A DNA stretch of 64,000 bases from Saliterribacillus persicus (GCF_003337485.1 NZ_QPJJ01000015.1:1-64000); one strand, 5' to 3'. Counted from the stretch's first letter, positions 24,087 through 34,251 are shown. Program-made: numbers and translations. Notes: generated by a model from the sequence alone, not told the origin.

Positions 24087-25292
24087 TTATGCTGCTTTTA
24101 ATCGTATGAATTTTGAAACGATGGCAATTAAAATCAGCCCTAGAATTCCACTTATAATAAAACTTCCGTTTAGAAAGTTATGCATGGAAATTGACATTAG
24201 AGGTGGACCAGCTGCTACTCCGATGAACCGTGATGAACTATAAAAAGAACTAATGGTACCTCTTTCTTCTTTCTCAATCCTTTCTGTAATCATCGCATCA
24301 AGTGTTGGAAGAATACATCCAATTGCACTTCCTAAGATACTTGTAACAAATAAAAGTATGATAAGTTGACTTTTAACAAACCCAATGAAAACAACGCTCC
24401 CCACCATTAAAATTAAGGAGGTAATAATTACTTTTTTCATCACCCCAACATCGCCTTTAATTTTTTTACCTGTAATAAACGATGCAACACAAAGTGTGAA
24501 TAGCGGAATTGCTAAAACAAAGCCTTTTTTCACACCTTTAATAGCATGAATTTCCTCTAGCATATCGGACATAAAAAATAACACAGAAAATAAAATCAGC
24601 ATTACATAAGCGCCTAGAAGAAACGTTGTGTATAGCCAACTTTTTTCGTTTTGGAAAATTTCTTTTGTTTTTTGAATAAACTGACCTAAAGGCTGTGGCT
24701 TTTTTTCACTCCCCTTGGGTACACGAATAAAGAAAAAAACAAGAATAATTGAAATTAAACTAAAAAAAGAAATAGAAAAAAACGGTAAAAACCACAGATA
24801 TGCAGCTAATAATGAGCCTAATATCGGACTTAGTACCTTTCCTAAGGTATTCGAGGTTTCAATAATGCCTAGGCATGAGCTTGTTTTTTCGTCATCTCCC
24901 TTGTATATATCCCCAACGAGCGGCAATATAATCGGGGTCGCACCAGCAGCGCCAATCCCTTGAATAACTCGTCCAACAATAATCCAAAAAAATGGATCAT
25001 CCAATTTCCAAGAAGCATAACCGGTAACAATCCCACCAATCAAAGCAAAAAACAGACTAGGCAATATCACCATTTTCCTGCCAAACCTGTCTGATAAATA
25101 ACCTGCTATCGGAATAAGTATGATAGCTGCTATGGAATAACTGGTGATAATGGTACTCGATTGGAAAGATGTAATACCAACTTTATCTTCAAATATTGGC
25201 AACACTGGTATAAGCATGGAATTTCCCAGTGTCATAATTAATGGAATAGAAGCCATGCTTACAATACACCATTTACTTACCTTGTTTTCCAT
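24087..25292 (-). CDS. MFS exporter, DHA1 drug:H+ antiporter type
   Basis: 401 residues and 12 predicted helices. MFS motif A is GYLSDRFGRKMVIL (about 63-76), and motif C of exporters is seen in the fifth helix area (GKVLSPILGSLLA). These point to a proton-driven drug or metabolite exporter like Bmr or Blt, but the substrate cannot be named. AGAGGTG precedes ATG 25292. No regulator gene is adjacent, and it forms a single-gene unit. Confidence 0.88.
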   Translation of the reverse strand: MENKVSKWCIVSMASIPLIMTLGNSMLIPVLPIFEDKVGITSFQSSTIITSYSIAAIILIPIAGYLSDRFGRKMVILPSLFFALIGGIVTGYASWKLDDPFFWIIVGRVIQGIGAAGATPIILPLVGDIYKGDDEKTSSCLGIIETSNTLGKVLSPILGSLLAAYLWFLPFFSISFFSLISIILVFFFIRVPKGSEKKPQPLGQFIQKTKEIFQNEKSWLYTTFLLGAYVMLILFSVLFFMSDMLEEIHAIKGVKKGFVLAIPLFTLCVASFITGKKIKGDVGVMKKVIITSLILMVGSVVFIGFVKSQLIILLFVTSILGSAIGCILPTLDAMITERIEKEERGTISSFYSSSRFIGVAAGPPLMSISMHNFLNGSFIISGILGLILIAIVSKFIRLKAA

Positions 25293-25525
25293 TTCAGCAC
25301 CTCTTTATATATTTCATCCAAGTTAGAATGTCCAATACAATGGAAATTCACTTATAAAAACTCAAATTTCCAACATCCATTTACAGGAAATAGGGGGAAA
25401 TAAGTGAAACTTTTCATTTTTCTTATTTCTCCTACTCTTTTCAAAAGTACACGATAGCATGCATAATTTATCTGATTTATCGAATAATAATTTTGGATGA
25501 AAAATTATGAAAGGGTGATAAAATT

Positions 25526-26026
25526 TTGGGTATTTTAAGCGGTAATCAGAAAAAAGAACCCCTGCATTATGGGGAAGTATACAGCCTTTGGAGTTATTTA
25601 TCAGCAGCAAAAGGAACTGACATAGCTTATCAAACGATGTATAATCATGCTGGAGATAAAGATCTAAAAAACTTAATAGAAGAACTTGTTCAAGGAATTA
25701 AAAAGGAGACTGAGGAAGTAGAAGAAATTTTAAAAATGAATGAAGTAGTACTTCCTCCATCCCCCCCTGAAAGATCAACTGCTAATTTAGAGCAAATTCC
25801 TGTGGGTGCAAAGTTTAACGACCCAGAAATAAGCGCAGCTATTTCTGTAAAAATTGCAGAAGGACTTGTAGCTTGTAGTGCTGCAATCGGTCAATCAACA
25901 AGAGAAGATATTGCGATGTTATTTGGGAAATTTCATATGGATAAAGCACAAGCAGGTGCAAAAGCGTTAAAGTTAAACAAAGAAAAAGGTTGGTTAGTAC
26001 TCCCTCCACTTCATAAAACTCATTAA
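25526..26026 (+). CDS. DUF3231 family protein
   Basis: 166 residues from TTG 25526, with AAGGGTGA eight bases upstream. Most of the protein is alpha-helical (AAKGTDIAYQTMYNHAGDKD, LIEELVQGIKKETEEVEEIL). It carries the PPSPPER and RSTREDI-like pieces seen in this Bacillaceae family, thought to have a ferritin-like four-helix fold. Many DUF3231 proteins have two such domains; this has one. Function is unknown. It ends at a strong terminator. Confidence 0.8.
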   Translation: MGILSGNQKKEPLHYGEVYSLWSYLSAAKGTDIAYQTMYNHAGDKDLKNLIEELVQGIKKETEEVEEILKMNEVVLPPSPPERSTANLEQIPVGAKFNDPEISAAISVKIAEGLVACSAAIGQSTREDIAMLFGKFHMDKAQAGAKALKLNKEKGWLVLPPLHKTH

Positions 26027-26046
26027 TTAAACAAATTAGCATAATA

Positions 26047-26084
26047 GGAAGGTCCAACACCATCGTTGAACCTTCCTTTTTTTA
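26047..26084 (+). terminator. Terminator of the DUF3231 gene
   Basis: GGAAGGT-CAAC pairs with GTTG-ACCTTCC, followed by TTTTTTT. Confidence 0.9.
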
Positions 26085-26127
26085 AATATAGATACTGTAT
26101 GATAATTTAATCCTACTGATCAGTCAT

Positions 26128-26388
26128 CTATTCTTTTTCTGCCTCTTCATCATGTGGAGGATGTGCACCCTCCATTTGCCTTGGAATATCTTTGTGTAAA
26201 CCTCTATTTTCATAAACAAAGCTACTGTAGTATTGTTGCCCTTCTTCCCAAGGTGTTTCTTTGTTTTCAACTGAGGCATTCTCTCCTACTGGATGGCCAT
26301 ATGAACCTTCTGGAAACTCTTCAGAGGCAAGGAAATTATTTTGTGTCTTTGCATTTGATACATCTTTATATTTTTTCTTTTTTCTCAA
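26128..26388 (-). CDS. Small hydrophilic conserved protein, 86 aa
   Basis: TTG start at 26388 with GGGAGG eight bases upstream. The product is very charged, starting KKKKYKDVSNAKTQNNFLAS and including TPWEEGQQYYSSFVYENR and IPRQMEGAHPPHD. It has no membrane segment. I recall similar short proteins in Bacillaceae genomes but no function. The composition suggests a sporulation or cytosolic accessory protein, which is inference only. Confidence 0.7.
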   Translation of the reverse strand: MRKKKKYKDVSNAKTQNNFLASEEFPEGSYGHPVGENASVENKETPWEEGQQYYSSFVYENRGLHKDIPRQMEGAHPPHDEEAEKE

Positions 26389-26698
26389 ATGTATAACCTC
26401 CCATTAGCTATATTTTCTGTAGTGACTATATTTATTATCCACACAAAATATTGGGATTTATAACATTTATTGTTTTGGAATCTTCCATCAATGTAAAAAA
26501 TATCATGAGATGTAAGTCGTGAAATCAATTGATATACTTAATGCACCTGTAAATTTAGTTTGTTAGCATAGCATCGAATAACTACTTAATAACTTATAAG
26601 GAAATCCTTTATTTTGGATATCGTGATACAATATGGTTAATTAGATTTTCAGAAGTTTATTTTATTAAAACATAACGAATTATTGGAGGTTAAATATT
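26389..26698. other. Spacer without a recognised gene
   Basis: 310 AT-rich bases between divergent small genes. A ribosome site TTGGAGG at its right end belongs to the ORF at 26699. No hairpin or conserved element was recognised. Confidence 0.4.
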
Positions 26699-26857
26699 AT
26701 GAAAAAATTATATCAACACAATGTAATTGATAATAGAGGTGAAGAGCATGAATTAATGTTAATTATTTCAACGCTATTATCAATTATTACCTTCAAAAAG
26801 ATTAAACGATTAGAAAACTACAGAAAAAAGCTTAAAAATTCATTTACTCCATACTAA
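26699..26857 (+). CDS. Small ORF, 52 aa, one membrane segment
   Basis: ATG 26699 with TTGGAGG about ten bases upstream, stop TAA 26855-26857. It encodes a hydrophilic start, one hydrophobic helix (LMLIISTLLSIITF) and a very basic tail (KKIKRLENYRKKLKN). It is too short for default gene finders, but the ribosome site and composition support expression as a single-pass membrane peptide. No family is recognised. Confidence 0.5.
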   Translation: MKKLYQHNVIDNRGEEHELMLIISTLLSIITFKKIKRLENYRKKLKNSFTPY

Positions 26858-26923
26858 ACAACTTTTTTGAGACTCTTTTATAACTCTAGCTCCTCGCTTA
26901 AAACCCAGGATTTCCGCACAAAA

Positions 26924-26963
26924 AAAAGACGATAGAAGAAAAGTTATCCTCTATCGCCTTTTA
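26924..26963 (-). terminator. Terminator of the ribulokinase-type gene
   Basis: GGCGATAGA pairs with TCTATCGTC, followed by TTTTTTTT on the minus strand. Confidence 0.88.
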
Positions 26964-26971
26964 AAATATTT

Positions 26972-28567
26972 TTATAAATGATCTACAGCAGCTCTTTCAA
27001 TTGCAAGACCTTGCTTGTAACGAGTCATAAACTGTTCAAAGCCTTCCACGTCTTTTGCTTCAGGTGAAACTGTTTTAACCGCTTGATCTGCAAATACTCT
27101 TTGAGTTAAATACTCATCTAGGGTTTCATTGTCTTGTTTGTTGATCATGTAAGAGGCAAGTAGTGCAATACCCCACGCTCCACCTTCACCCGCAGTTTCC
27201 ATTACAGAAACAGGCACATTAAGAGCACCAGCTAAAATACTTTGTCCTACACCTTCTGTCTTGAAAATTCCACCATGACCTAAAATTTCATCTAATTTCA
27301 CTTGTTCTTCCTTAATAAGAATATCCATACCAATCTTCATTGCGCCAAATGCTGTAAATAAATGCACTCGCATAAAGTTAGCCAAATTGAAATTACTGTT
27401 AGATGAACGAACGAATAACGGGCGACCTTCTTCAAAATGAGTCATGTGTTCCCCAGAAAGATAGCCATATGATAATAAACCACCAGCATCTGGATCACCT
27501 TTAAGTGCTTGTGTAAATAACGTTTCATACAACTTATTTTTATCGACTTCGATGCCCATTGATTGCGAAAACTCTTCTAACATTCCGATCCATGCATTTA
27601 AGTCTGACGTACAGTTATTGGAGTGAGCCATCGCTACCAAGTTACCAGTAGGCGTTGTCACAAGATCAATCTCCGGATAAACCTTCGACAAATCTTTTTC
27701 CAGAACGATCATCGCAAAAGCTGATGTACCAGCTGAAACGTTACCTGTTCTTTTTGCTACACTATTTGTGGCAACCATACCAGTTCCTGCATCACCTTCA
27801 GGTGGACAAAGTGGAATTCCTGCTTCTAATTCACCACTAACGTCAAGAAGTTTTGCTCCTTCTTCTGTAAGTGTTCCTGCATTTTCCCCAGCAACTAAAA
27901 CCTCAGGAAAGATATCTTCTAGCTTCAATGACACATTCTTTGAAGCAATTAGCTCATTAAACTGAGCAATCATCTTTTTATTGTAGCTTTTGGTTTCTAA
28001 ATCAATTGGGAATACACCAGACGCTTCGCCAACTCCCAAAATCTTTTTACCGGTAAGTTTCCAGTGAATATATCCCGCTAATGTTGTTTGAAAGTTAATA
28101 TCTGCTACATGCTCTTCTTTATTCAATATTGCTTGATACAAGTGAGCAATACTCCATCTCTGCGGAATGTTATAATTAAAAAGCTCTGTTAATTCTGTGG
28201 AAGCTTGTTCTGTGATATTATTTCTCCATGTACGAAAAGGAACCAAAAGCTCATCCGCTTTGTTGAAAGCCATATACCCATGCATCATCGCACTAAAACC
28301 GATGGCACCAACTGTTTGGAGCTTCACACCATATTGCTGCTTCACGTCATTGGCCATTTCTTGATAGCTCTCTTGTAGACCCTTCCAGATATCTTCTACA
28401 CTATAGGTCCAGATATTGTCTACATAACTGTTTTCCCAATCGTGACTACCAGATGCGATTGGTTCATTATTTTCCCCAACAAGCACTGCTTTAATTCGAG
28501 TAGAACCAAACTCAATACCAAGTACTGTCTTTCCATTTTCAATAGCTTGCTTTGCATTAAGACTCAT
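26972..28567 (-). CDS. araB: FGGY-family carbohydrate kinase, L-ribulokinase type (AraB)
   Basis: 531 residues from ATG 28567, with GGAGG eight bases upstream; the longer TTG start at 28582 would include this site. The N-terminal FGGY domain shows the phosphate loop [14 protein letters not shown] and the catalytic region ([19 protein letters not shown]). The C-terminal ATP-binding part has [14 protein letters not shown] and [14 protein letters not shown]. The whole sequence follows the AraB type found in Clostridia and lactobacilli rather than the E. coli type. It should phosphorylate L-ribulose in arabinose use. AraR-like and cre-like boxes upstream support this. No araA or araD is adjacent. 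Confidence 0.82.
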   Translation of the reverse strand: MSLNAKQAIENGKTVLGIEFGSTRIKAVLVGENNEPIASGSHDWENSYVDNIWTYSVEDIWKGLQESYQEMANDVKQQYGVKLQTVGAIGFSAMMHGYMAFNKADELLVPFRTWRNNITEQASTELTELFNYNIPQRWSIAHLYQAILNKEEHVADINFQTTLAGYIHWKLTGKKILGVGEASGVFPIDLETKSYNKKMIAQFNELIASKNVSLKLEDIFPEVLVAGENAGTLTEEGAKLLDVSGELEAGIPLCPPEGDAGTGMVATNSVAKRTGNVSAGTSAFAMIVLEKDLSKVYPEIDLVTTPTGNLVAMAHSNNCTSDLNAWIGMLEEFSQSMGIEVDKNKLYETLFTQALKGDPDAGGLLSYGYLSGEHMTHFEEGRPLFVRSSNSNFNLANFMRVHLFTAFGAMKIGMDILIKEEQVKLDEILGHGGIFKTEGVGQSILAGALNVPVSVMETAGEGGAWGIALLASYMINKQDNETLDEYLTQRVFADQAVKTVSPEAKDVEGFEQFMTRYKQGLAIERAAVDHL

Positions 28568-28691
28568 ATTAATTTCCTCCAATAACTAATTTGTTGATGT
28601 ATATTTTGATCATTGTAAATTGATACCAAAATGGCTAGATACGTTGGATTTATCTTCCTCTTATAATTTATAAGCCGACCCGTTTCCGTTT

Positions 28692-28705
28692 TTAAAGCGC
28701 TTTCC
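28692..28705 (-). promoter_or_regulatory. cre-like site upstream of araB
   Basis: GGAAAGCGCTTTAA on the minus strand fits the TGWAANCGNTNWCA consensus in all but two places. It would bring CcpA repression, between the AraR-like box and the gene start. Confidence 0.55.
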
Positions 28706-28750
28706 CCATCATTGATAGGTATTCACGTGCGATGTAAGTCAAATAGGATA

Positions 28751-28766
28751 ACTTGTCGGTACAACT
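28751..28766. promoter_or_regulatory. AraR-like operator 1
   Basis: On the minus strand AGTTGTACCGACAAGT matches the ANTTGTNCGTACAANT AraR consensus except for the two central bases. It lies about 185 bases before the araB start, next to TTGACT, a possible -35. Confidence 0.65.
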
Positions 28767-28893
28767 AATTCATACCATTTTCCATTAAAAAAAAAAGCTA
28801 TCCACTTACCTATCAAGGATTTTTGTTTATGTAATTTAAAAACAGTCCGCCTTCTCTTATCATATCACTTTGCAGACAAGAGCGTCAATCTAA

Positions 28894-28909
28894 ATTCGTC
28901 CGTACGTGT
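28894..28909. promoter_or_regulatory. AraR-like operator 2 (weaker)
   Basis: ATTCGTCCGTACGTGT keeps the central CGTAC with three mismatches to the AraR consensus. It is 143 bases upstream of the first box. The spacer 28568-29022 holds nothing else beyond these sites and the cre. Confidence 0.45.
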
Positions 28910-29022
28910 AAGTTTGAACCGGACTTTTATGCCCTGCTTCTAAATCCAGAAAAAATTCATACCAAAAAGAACCTTCCCTCTTTTTTAAAAAAGGCTTAGT
29001 TTCGATTATAATGTTACATCCT

Positions 29023-29475
29023 TTATAGGGTCTTCCCCTTTTTCTTAGCATCAGCATCCATGGATGTGCCAAGCCCTATTCCAATCGCCATTCCTATTGG
29101 AATTCCAAGTGCAATATTATCGAAAATTGTAAGTCCAAATACAACACCCAGACTCATACCTAAGGACATATAGATAGCCATATAATGTCCATCTTGTATA
29201 AGTTTATGCTCTTTACCTAAATGAGCAATTGTCACTGCTCTTACTTTTTGGTGTTCTTGAATCACTTCTTTTGTCAGTTCTCTTGACTTTAAAGTAGCAA
29301 TTTCTTTTTCCAAGCTGATCAATGATTCAGCACAAGTTTCACATGTTTCTGAGTATTCATCTAATCTCTTTGCCACTCTTTTAGTAAGATTAGGATCAAG
29401 TTTCTGAAGTGTTTTCTTATCTGTATTGTTCTCAATTTCATTCATATAATTTTCTACACTTTCAAGTATTGTCAT
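29023..29475 (-). CDS. Hypothetical protein with helical N-terminus and Gly-rich membrane hairpin, 150 aa
   Basis: GGAGG lies inside the longer GTG frame (29490), so ATG 29475 is the likely start. The first 90 residues are charged helices with a CETCAES Cys pair that could bind metal or form a disulfide. Two Gly-rich hydrophobic segments follow (about 94-116 and 117-136, LGIPIGMAIGIGLG) with a basic end. Similar proteins occur in Bacillaceae, but function is unknown. Confidence 0.7.
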   Translation of the reverse strand: MTILESVENYMNEIENNTDKKTLQKLDPNLTKRVAKRLDEYSETCETCAESLISLEKEIATLKSRELTKEVIQEHQKVRAVTIAHLGKEHKLIQDGHYMAIYMSLGMSLGVVFGLTIFDNIALGIPIGMAIGIGLGTSMDADAKKKGKTL

Positions 29476-29564
29476 CGCATATTCCTCCACTATTCAATTA
29501 TGGTAAAAATAGAATGATATATCGAACTACAAGTGTTATTTTATTCATCTAATGGATCCAAGAA

Positions 29565-30674
29565 TCAAACTGTCCTAGCTGATTTTTTATATTGATACAT
29601 TTTTTTATCCACTGTAGTATAAAGCTCATCAACCGTCATCCGTTGAGTATAAGGCTGATATCCATAACTAAAAGTCATTTTTCTAATCAACTCATCTTCA
29701 TTTTTTTCTAAGATATGATTAATTTCCTCAATATAATGGTCCACATTAGTTTCCTTACTTTCTATTACTACAATAAATTCATCCCCGCCCAGCCTTGAGA
29801 CTAGTGCTTTTTTTGGAAAAACTTTTTTTAGTGTTTTAGCAAAGGCAATTAACATTTGATCGCCTTGATGATGACCATATGTATCATTAATAATTTTAAA
29901 ATCATTCAAATCAATTAGGATAATACCAAACGGTGTCTCAGATTCCAGCAAATGTTGAAGGTATAAATCATAACTTTGTCTGTTATATAATTTTGTGAGA
30001 AAGTCTTCTTCTGTTGATGTAGATTCTAAAAAGATATAGGTAACCAAAATACCTAATACGATCGATGTCCATGAAAAGTGCAGCTTTGAATTAAATAACT
30101 GAATAATCATTCCAATAATAGGCAGCATAAAGAAAACGAGAAATATAGTTAATACATATAATTGTAGTCTATTTTTATTCTTTATCACAAAGAAAATCAT
30201 GTAGATATATAGACTTGCGAGGACTAGATAGTGAAGCTCTTTAAAATCACCACTACTAAAGCTATTTCTTACAGGATGTACTTCAAAATAAATGGGATAG
30301 AATAAATTGAAAATTAAGAGGAAAAATGTAAAGATACTTAAATATTGATAGAATCCTTTTTTATAGATTCTTTTCGGATCTTTGAAAATATGATAATCGA
30401 CATAGGATAGCATAAGCCCACCTAACACTGGTCCAATCAAAAATAAAACAAAATTTGTGGAATACTCAAGAAAAAATGAGCCAAAGAACTGCATACCATC
30501 GAAGATCCAGGTTAAAGGCTCGACTATAATTGCTATTGCTGTAGCTATCATTACTATTTTTAGCAGTCTTTTGCCAAAACTCTTTACTTTGGATTTTTTC
30601 TTAATAATAATATAAAGTACAATTAAAATCATCATCGCAAATACATTAATTTGAAATTGCACCAAGTAATCCAT
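29565..30674 (-). CDS. Membrane diguanylate cyclase (GGDEF)
   Basis: 369 residues. Seven to eight N-terminal helices (about 8-215) form a sensory membrane part. A complete GGDEF domain follows, with [12 protein letters not shown], the [18 protein letters not shown] metal/substrate loop and the catalytic RLGGDEF at 296-300. It should make c-di-GMP from two GTP. The RxxD inhibitory site before GGDEF is absent (FPKK instead), so product feedback is probably missing. No EAL domain is present. It is a single gene on the minus strand. Confidence 0.9.
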   Translation of the reverse strand: MDYLVQFQINVFAMMILIVLYIIIKKKSKVKSFGKRLLKIVMIATAIAIIVEPLTWIFDGMQFFGSFFLEYSTNFVLFLIGPVLGGLMLSYVDYHIFKDPKRIYKKGFYQYLSIFTFFLLIFNLFYPIYFEVHPVRNSFSSGDFKELHYLVLASLYIYMIFFVIKNKNRLQLYVLTIFLVFFMLPIIGMIIQLFNSKLHFSWTSIVLGILVTYIFLESTSTEEDFLTKLYNRQSYDLYLQHLLESETPFGIILIDLNDFKIINDTYGHHQGDQMLIAFAKTLKKVFPKKALVSRLGGDEFIVVIESKETNVDHYIEEINHILEKNEDELIRKMTFSYGYQPYTQRMTVDELYTTVDKKMYQYKKSARTV

Positions 30675-30947
30675 TTATTTTGCTCCCATCATTTTTTTAT
30701 TGTATTCCGAAAAAAATATATGCCTCGACTTTTATATTTGATTAATTATATCCTGCTTCTTAATTAGTGTCAAAGTCCTAATTATGTAGCGGAGAGTATT
30801 TAATAACAATCACTTTTGTACTAGTTCCGTTAGATTTGCACGTAATTTATTAATAATTTGTTTATAAGTAAGAAACTTATTTCTCACAAAAGTATTTAAT
30901 ATCATAAAATAAATCGTCTCTACACCCTACATGAAGGAGTGGTAAAA

Positions 30948-31445
30948 ATGAGGAGAAGAAAAATACATATTATAATAGCAGTTCTGTCTATTATAATATT
31001 TTGCTTTATTGGTTGGTTTATTTATACTTCTAATTATCATTTCGTAGCAAATGCTAACCTAGGGAATGAGCAGATTGGAGATATTAACCTTAGTGATTCT
31101 AGCTTAGAAAATGTGGTTTCTTCTATTCAAGAAGAATTTACAGAAAATAAAGGGACACCTTATTATTATTCTGTCAGTTCTCCTACCTTTACTTTTGGTG
31201 CTAACAAAGAAGGGAAAATTATCTATATGCAATCAAGGTCTGAAATATTATCGACTATGAAAGACATAACTATCGGCTCAAATATAGAGAATATTAAACA
31301 AAAATATGGAGAGAATTATATTCAAGGAAAAGAAATGGGTATAGGGAATTACACTATGTATGTTGATAGAGCATCAAATAAAACACTTCGATTTTGGAGT
31401 CAGAATGAGCATGTTATTCAGATAGATTTTGAATCTATCAAATAA
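30948..31445 (+). CDS. Membrane-anchored hypothetical protein, 165 aa
   Basis: AAGGAG at 30933-30938 is nine bases before ATG 30948, which is preferred over GTG 30939. One N-terminal helix (about 7-25) with a basic lead is followed by an exported domain of about 135 residues, containing ITIGSNIENIKQKYGENYI, a pattern seen in several exported Bacillaceae proteins of unknown function. No lipobox is present. Function is not recognised. Confidence 0.72.
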   Translation: MRRRKIHIIIAVLSIIIFCFIGWFIYTSNYHFVANANLGNEQIGDINLSDSSLENVVSSIQEEFTENKGTPYYYSVSSPTFTFGANKEGKIIYMQSRSEILSTMKDITIGSNIENIKQKYGENYIQGKEMGIGNYTMYVDRASNKTLRFWSQNEHVIQIDFESIK

Positions 31446-31629
31446 CTATTTAAACTATCAAACTTTTAATGAAACTAAATTAGTTTAACTTAATTTATCA
31501 GAGGTTATAACTAAACTTGGAGCAAATTTAAATTATCCATATCATTCTAGCATATTACCCACGCTCACCAGTTATGCTTAGGAAAAATTATCTAAATATG
31601 ATACATTACATAAAAAGGAGCTGAATTTA

Positions 31630-32781
31630 ATGGACGAATCAAATAGATTTTTAAAGTTTATTGGTGGAAAAAACATCTTTTACATATTAGCATTTTTTAT
31701 ATTAATCGGAATTACGGTATTTATATATACAAAGATATCCTTTATCTTTCACCCTTTTCAAGTCATACTATCAACAATAGCACCTCCCGTTATTTTAGCT
31801 TTTGTTGCTTATTATTTATTAAATCCTATCGTTGATATTCTAGAACGATTTCGTATTAAGAGAATATGGGGGATTATCCTACTTATTCTAGGTATTAGTG
31901 GTGCGTTGACTGGTCTTATTCTATTAACTGCCCCCTCGATCGAGGCTCAGGTAAAGGATTTAGTTCAATCTTTTCCACAATATCTTGGACAAATAGGTAA
32001 TAGTTTTACAGAATGGGTGCAAAATTCATTCTTGGGACCTTATTATGATGAAGGATATAATTGGTTAATGGAACGGTTAGGAGAACTGCCAGAGATAATT
32101 GGAACCTATATCACGAATGGTTTTCAAGGTGTACAAAATATTGCTAGTACAATTACAAGCACCGTTGTATCAATCATTACTTTTCCATTCATCCTATTTT
32201 TCTTATTAAAAGACGGTAAGAAATTTCAACGTTTTACGATTAAAGTATTTCCACCAAAATTTCGAGAAGATACGAAGCAAATCTTAAACAATATCGATAC
32301 CCAAGTTGGTTCGTATATTCAAGGGCAAATCATCGTTGCCTCTGTCATTGGTATACTACTCTTTATTGGATATCTAATTATTGGACTGGATTATGCATTC
32401 ACTCTAGCGATAGTTGCAGCGGTTACGAGTGTTGTTCCTTATTTAGGGCCGACCATTGCCATTATTCCAGCAGCAATCATTGCGATTGTTGACTCACCAT
32501 TTATGTTATTAAAGCTAGTTATTGTGTGGATAGCCGTGCAATTTTTAGAAGGAAATTTTGTATCACCGAATATCATGGGAAAAACAATGCAGATTCACCC
32601 TTTGACAATTATCTTAGTTTTACTCATTGCAGGTAACTTATTCGGTGTGATTGGGGTCATTTTGGGTATTCCTGGTTATGCTATTGTAAAGGTTATTGGA
32701 GCCTATCTTTATTATAAATTCAAAAAACGATACAATAAATATTATGGTGAAGATCGTGGGAAATATGAAATGGAAGAATAA
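31630..32781 (+). CDS. AI-2E family transporter (PerM/YueF type)
   Basis: 383 residues, about eight hydrophobic segments. The family hallmarks are an N-terminal helix pair, a soluble middle (VKDLVQSFPQYLGQIGNSFT), then FPFILFFLLKDG, YIQGQIIVASVIG and VPYLGPTIAIIPA, VQFLEGNFVSPNIMG. Such proteins are permeases; some export AI-2, and others act as Na+/H+ antiporters in halophiles. Which applies here is not shown. AAAAGGAG precedes the ATG. A strong terminator follows. Confidence 0.88.
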   Translation: MDESNRFLKFIGGKNIFYILAFFILIGITVFIYTKISFIFHPFQVILSTIAPPVILAFVAYYLLNPIVDILERFRIKRIWGIILLILGISGALTGLILLTAPSIEAQVKDLVQSFPQYLGQIGNSFTEWVQNSFLGPYYDEGYNWLMERLGELPEIIGTYITNGFQGVQNIASTITSTVVSIITFPFILFFLLKDGKKFQRFTIKVFPPKFREDTKQILNNIDTQVGSYIQGQIIVASVIGILLFIGYLIIGLDYAFTLAIVAAVTSVVPYLGPTIAIIPAAIIAIVDSPFMLLKLVIVWIAVQFLEGNFVSPNIMGKTMQIHPLTIILVLLIAGNLFGVIGVILGIPGYAIVKVIGAYLYYKFKKRYNKYYGEDRGKYEMEE

Positions 32782-32788
32782 GAGAGAC

Positions 32789-32827
32789 ACATCTGCTATC
32801 CTGAAAAAGGATGGCAGGTGTTTTTAT
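32789..32827 (+). terminator. Terminator of the AI-2E transporter gene
   Basis: CAC-TCTGC-ATCCT pairs with AGGAT-GCAG-TG around AAAA, then TTTTTA. Confidence 0.88.
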
Positions 32828-32915
32828 ATCAGTTTTTCTTTTATATCATTATTGAATGCGTATTCATTAATGTTTAGTTCTAAGATTATAATATAAAACA
32901 AGAGGAGTATAACAA

Positions 32916-34187
32916 ATGAAAAAACAAACGAACTGGGCAGGAAACTTAACATATCAAGCAAGCAGGTGGTACGAACCTGAAACACAAGAGGAAATTATTG
33001 ATATTGTAAAAAAGAGCAACAAGGTAAGAGTGGTGGGTTCCAGGCACTCCTTTAATGATATTGCAGACACAGAGGAAACGATTATTTGTCTTAAAAAGCT
33101 AAATAATGTAATAGAACTAGACCAAGAGAATTTGACTGTAACCGTGGAAGCTGGCATTATCTATAGCGACCTAGGTAAATATCTACAGAGCAATGGTTTT
33201 GCTTTAGAAAACATGGCATCCCTGCCCCATATTTCAGTCGCAGGTGCTTGTGCTACCGCCACTCATGGATCAGGTAATGATAATAATTGTCTTTCCACTT
33301 CAGTCCGCTCCATGGATATTATTACTGCAACAGGAGAAATTATTAATTTGTCACGCGAAAAAGATGAAGAGGAAATGAACGGGGCAATAGTTGGCCTTGG
33401 AGGCTTAGGAGTGGTTACGATGCTTACATTGGATGTGGTCCCTACATTTAACATTAAGCAGGAAGTATATGAAAATTTATCTCTTGAAACTCTTAAAGAT
33501 AATTTTGAGTCTATCTCAGCAAGTGCCTATAGTGTTAGTTTATTTACAGATTGGAAAGATGGAATGTTTAATTATGTATGGTTAAAACATTTGGTGAAAG
33601 AAAATACTGATTCCATTAAAGCAGATGATGATTTTTATGGCGCATCACTTTCTAAAGAAAATAGGCACCCTATTCCAGGAATTGAAGCGGATCATTGTAC
33701 AGAACAATTAGGTGTAGTGGGACCATGGTTAGATCGCTTACCACATTTTAAAATGGATTTCACACCAAGTAACGGAGAAGAATTGCAAAGCGAATACATA
33801 TTGCCGCGTCAGCATGCATTTGAAGCCTTATCTGCCGTCAATGACATTCGTGATCAATTATATCCTTTACTCCATATTTCCGAAATCCGCACGATCGCTA
33901 GCGATGATTTATGGATGAGTTCATGCTACAAGCAAGAGTCAGTAGGCCTACATTTTACATGGAAGGATAACTGGGAGGAAGTACAGCAGGTCTTACCAAA
34001 AATAGAAGAAGTTCTTGCCCCATTTCAGGCTCGTCCACATTGGGGAAAATTATTTACGCTTGCGCCTGAAAAAGTTCAATCTCTTTACGAGAAACTTCCA
34101 GATTTTAAGCAATTACTGAAGAAGTATGATCCAAACGGCAAGTTTAGAAACAAGTTTATGGATAGCTATATCTTTGGAGAGAAATAA
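32916..34187 (+). CDS. Alditol/xylitol-oxidase-like FAD enzyme (VAO family)
   Basis: 423 residues, the same size as bacterial alditol oxidases. The FAD-binding PCMH domain carries VVGSRHSFNDIAD at about 40-52, whose His is the expected covalent FAD attachment site. SVAGACATATHGSG and GAIVGLGGLGVVTMLTL follow. The C-terminal ALO-type part has HISEIRTIASDDLWMS and ends in FRNKFMDSYIFG. These enzymes oxidise sugar alcohols such as xylitol or sorbitol and make hydrogen peroxide. GAGGAG precedes ATG. It is a single gene. Substrate is inferred from the family only. Confidence 0.85.
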   Translation: MKKQTNWAGNLTYQASRWYEPETQEEIIDIVKKSNKVRVVGSRHSFNDIADTEETIICLKKLNNVIELDQENLTVTVEAGIIYSDLGKYLQSNGFALENMASLPHISVAGACATATHGSGNDNNCLSTSVRSMDIITATGEIINLSREKDEEEMNGAIVGLGGLGVVTMLTLDVVPTFNIKQEVYENLSLETLKDNFESISASAYSVSLFTDWKDGMFNYVWLKHLVKENTDSIKADDDFYGASLSKENRHPIPGIEADHCTEQLGVVGPWLDRLPHFKMDFTPSNGEELQSEYILPRQHAFEALSAVNDIRDQLYPLLHISEIRTIASDDLWMSSCYKQESVGLHFTWKDNWEEVQQVLPKIEEVLAPFQARPHWGKLFTLAPEKVQSLYEKLPDFKQLLKKYDPNGKFRNKFMDSYIFGEK

Positions 34188-34218
34188 AAGAATTTACAAA
34201 TTAAAGTGCATATAGACA

Positions 34219-34251
34219 AAAGAGTAGGAATGAGGCTCCTACTCCTTTTCT
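34219..34251. terminator. Bidirectional terminator
   Basis: GAGTAGGA pairs with TCCTACTC around ATGAGGC, with A and T runs on the two sides. It separates the convergent oxidase and helicase genes. Confidence 0.8.

Noticed and set aside
31446-31629. Coding-like stretch ending NYPYHSSILPTLTSYA
   Set aside because: No start, no ribosome site and no recognised family; too short to call a remnant with confidence.
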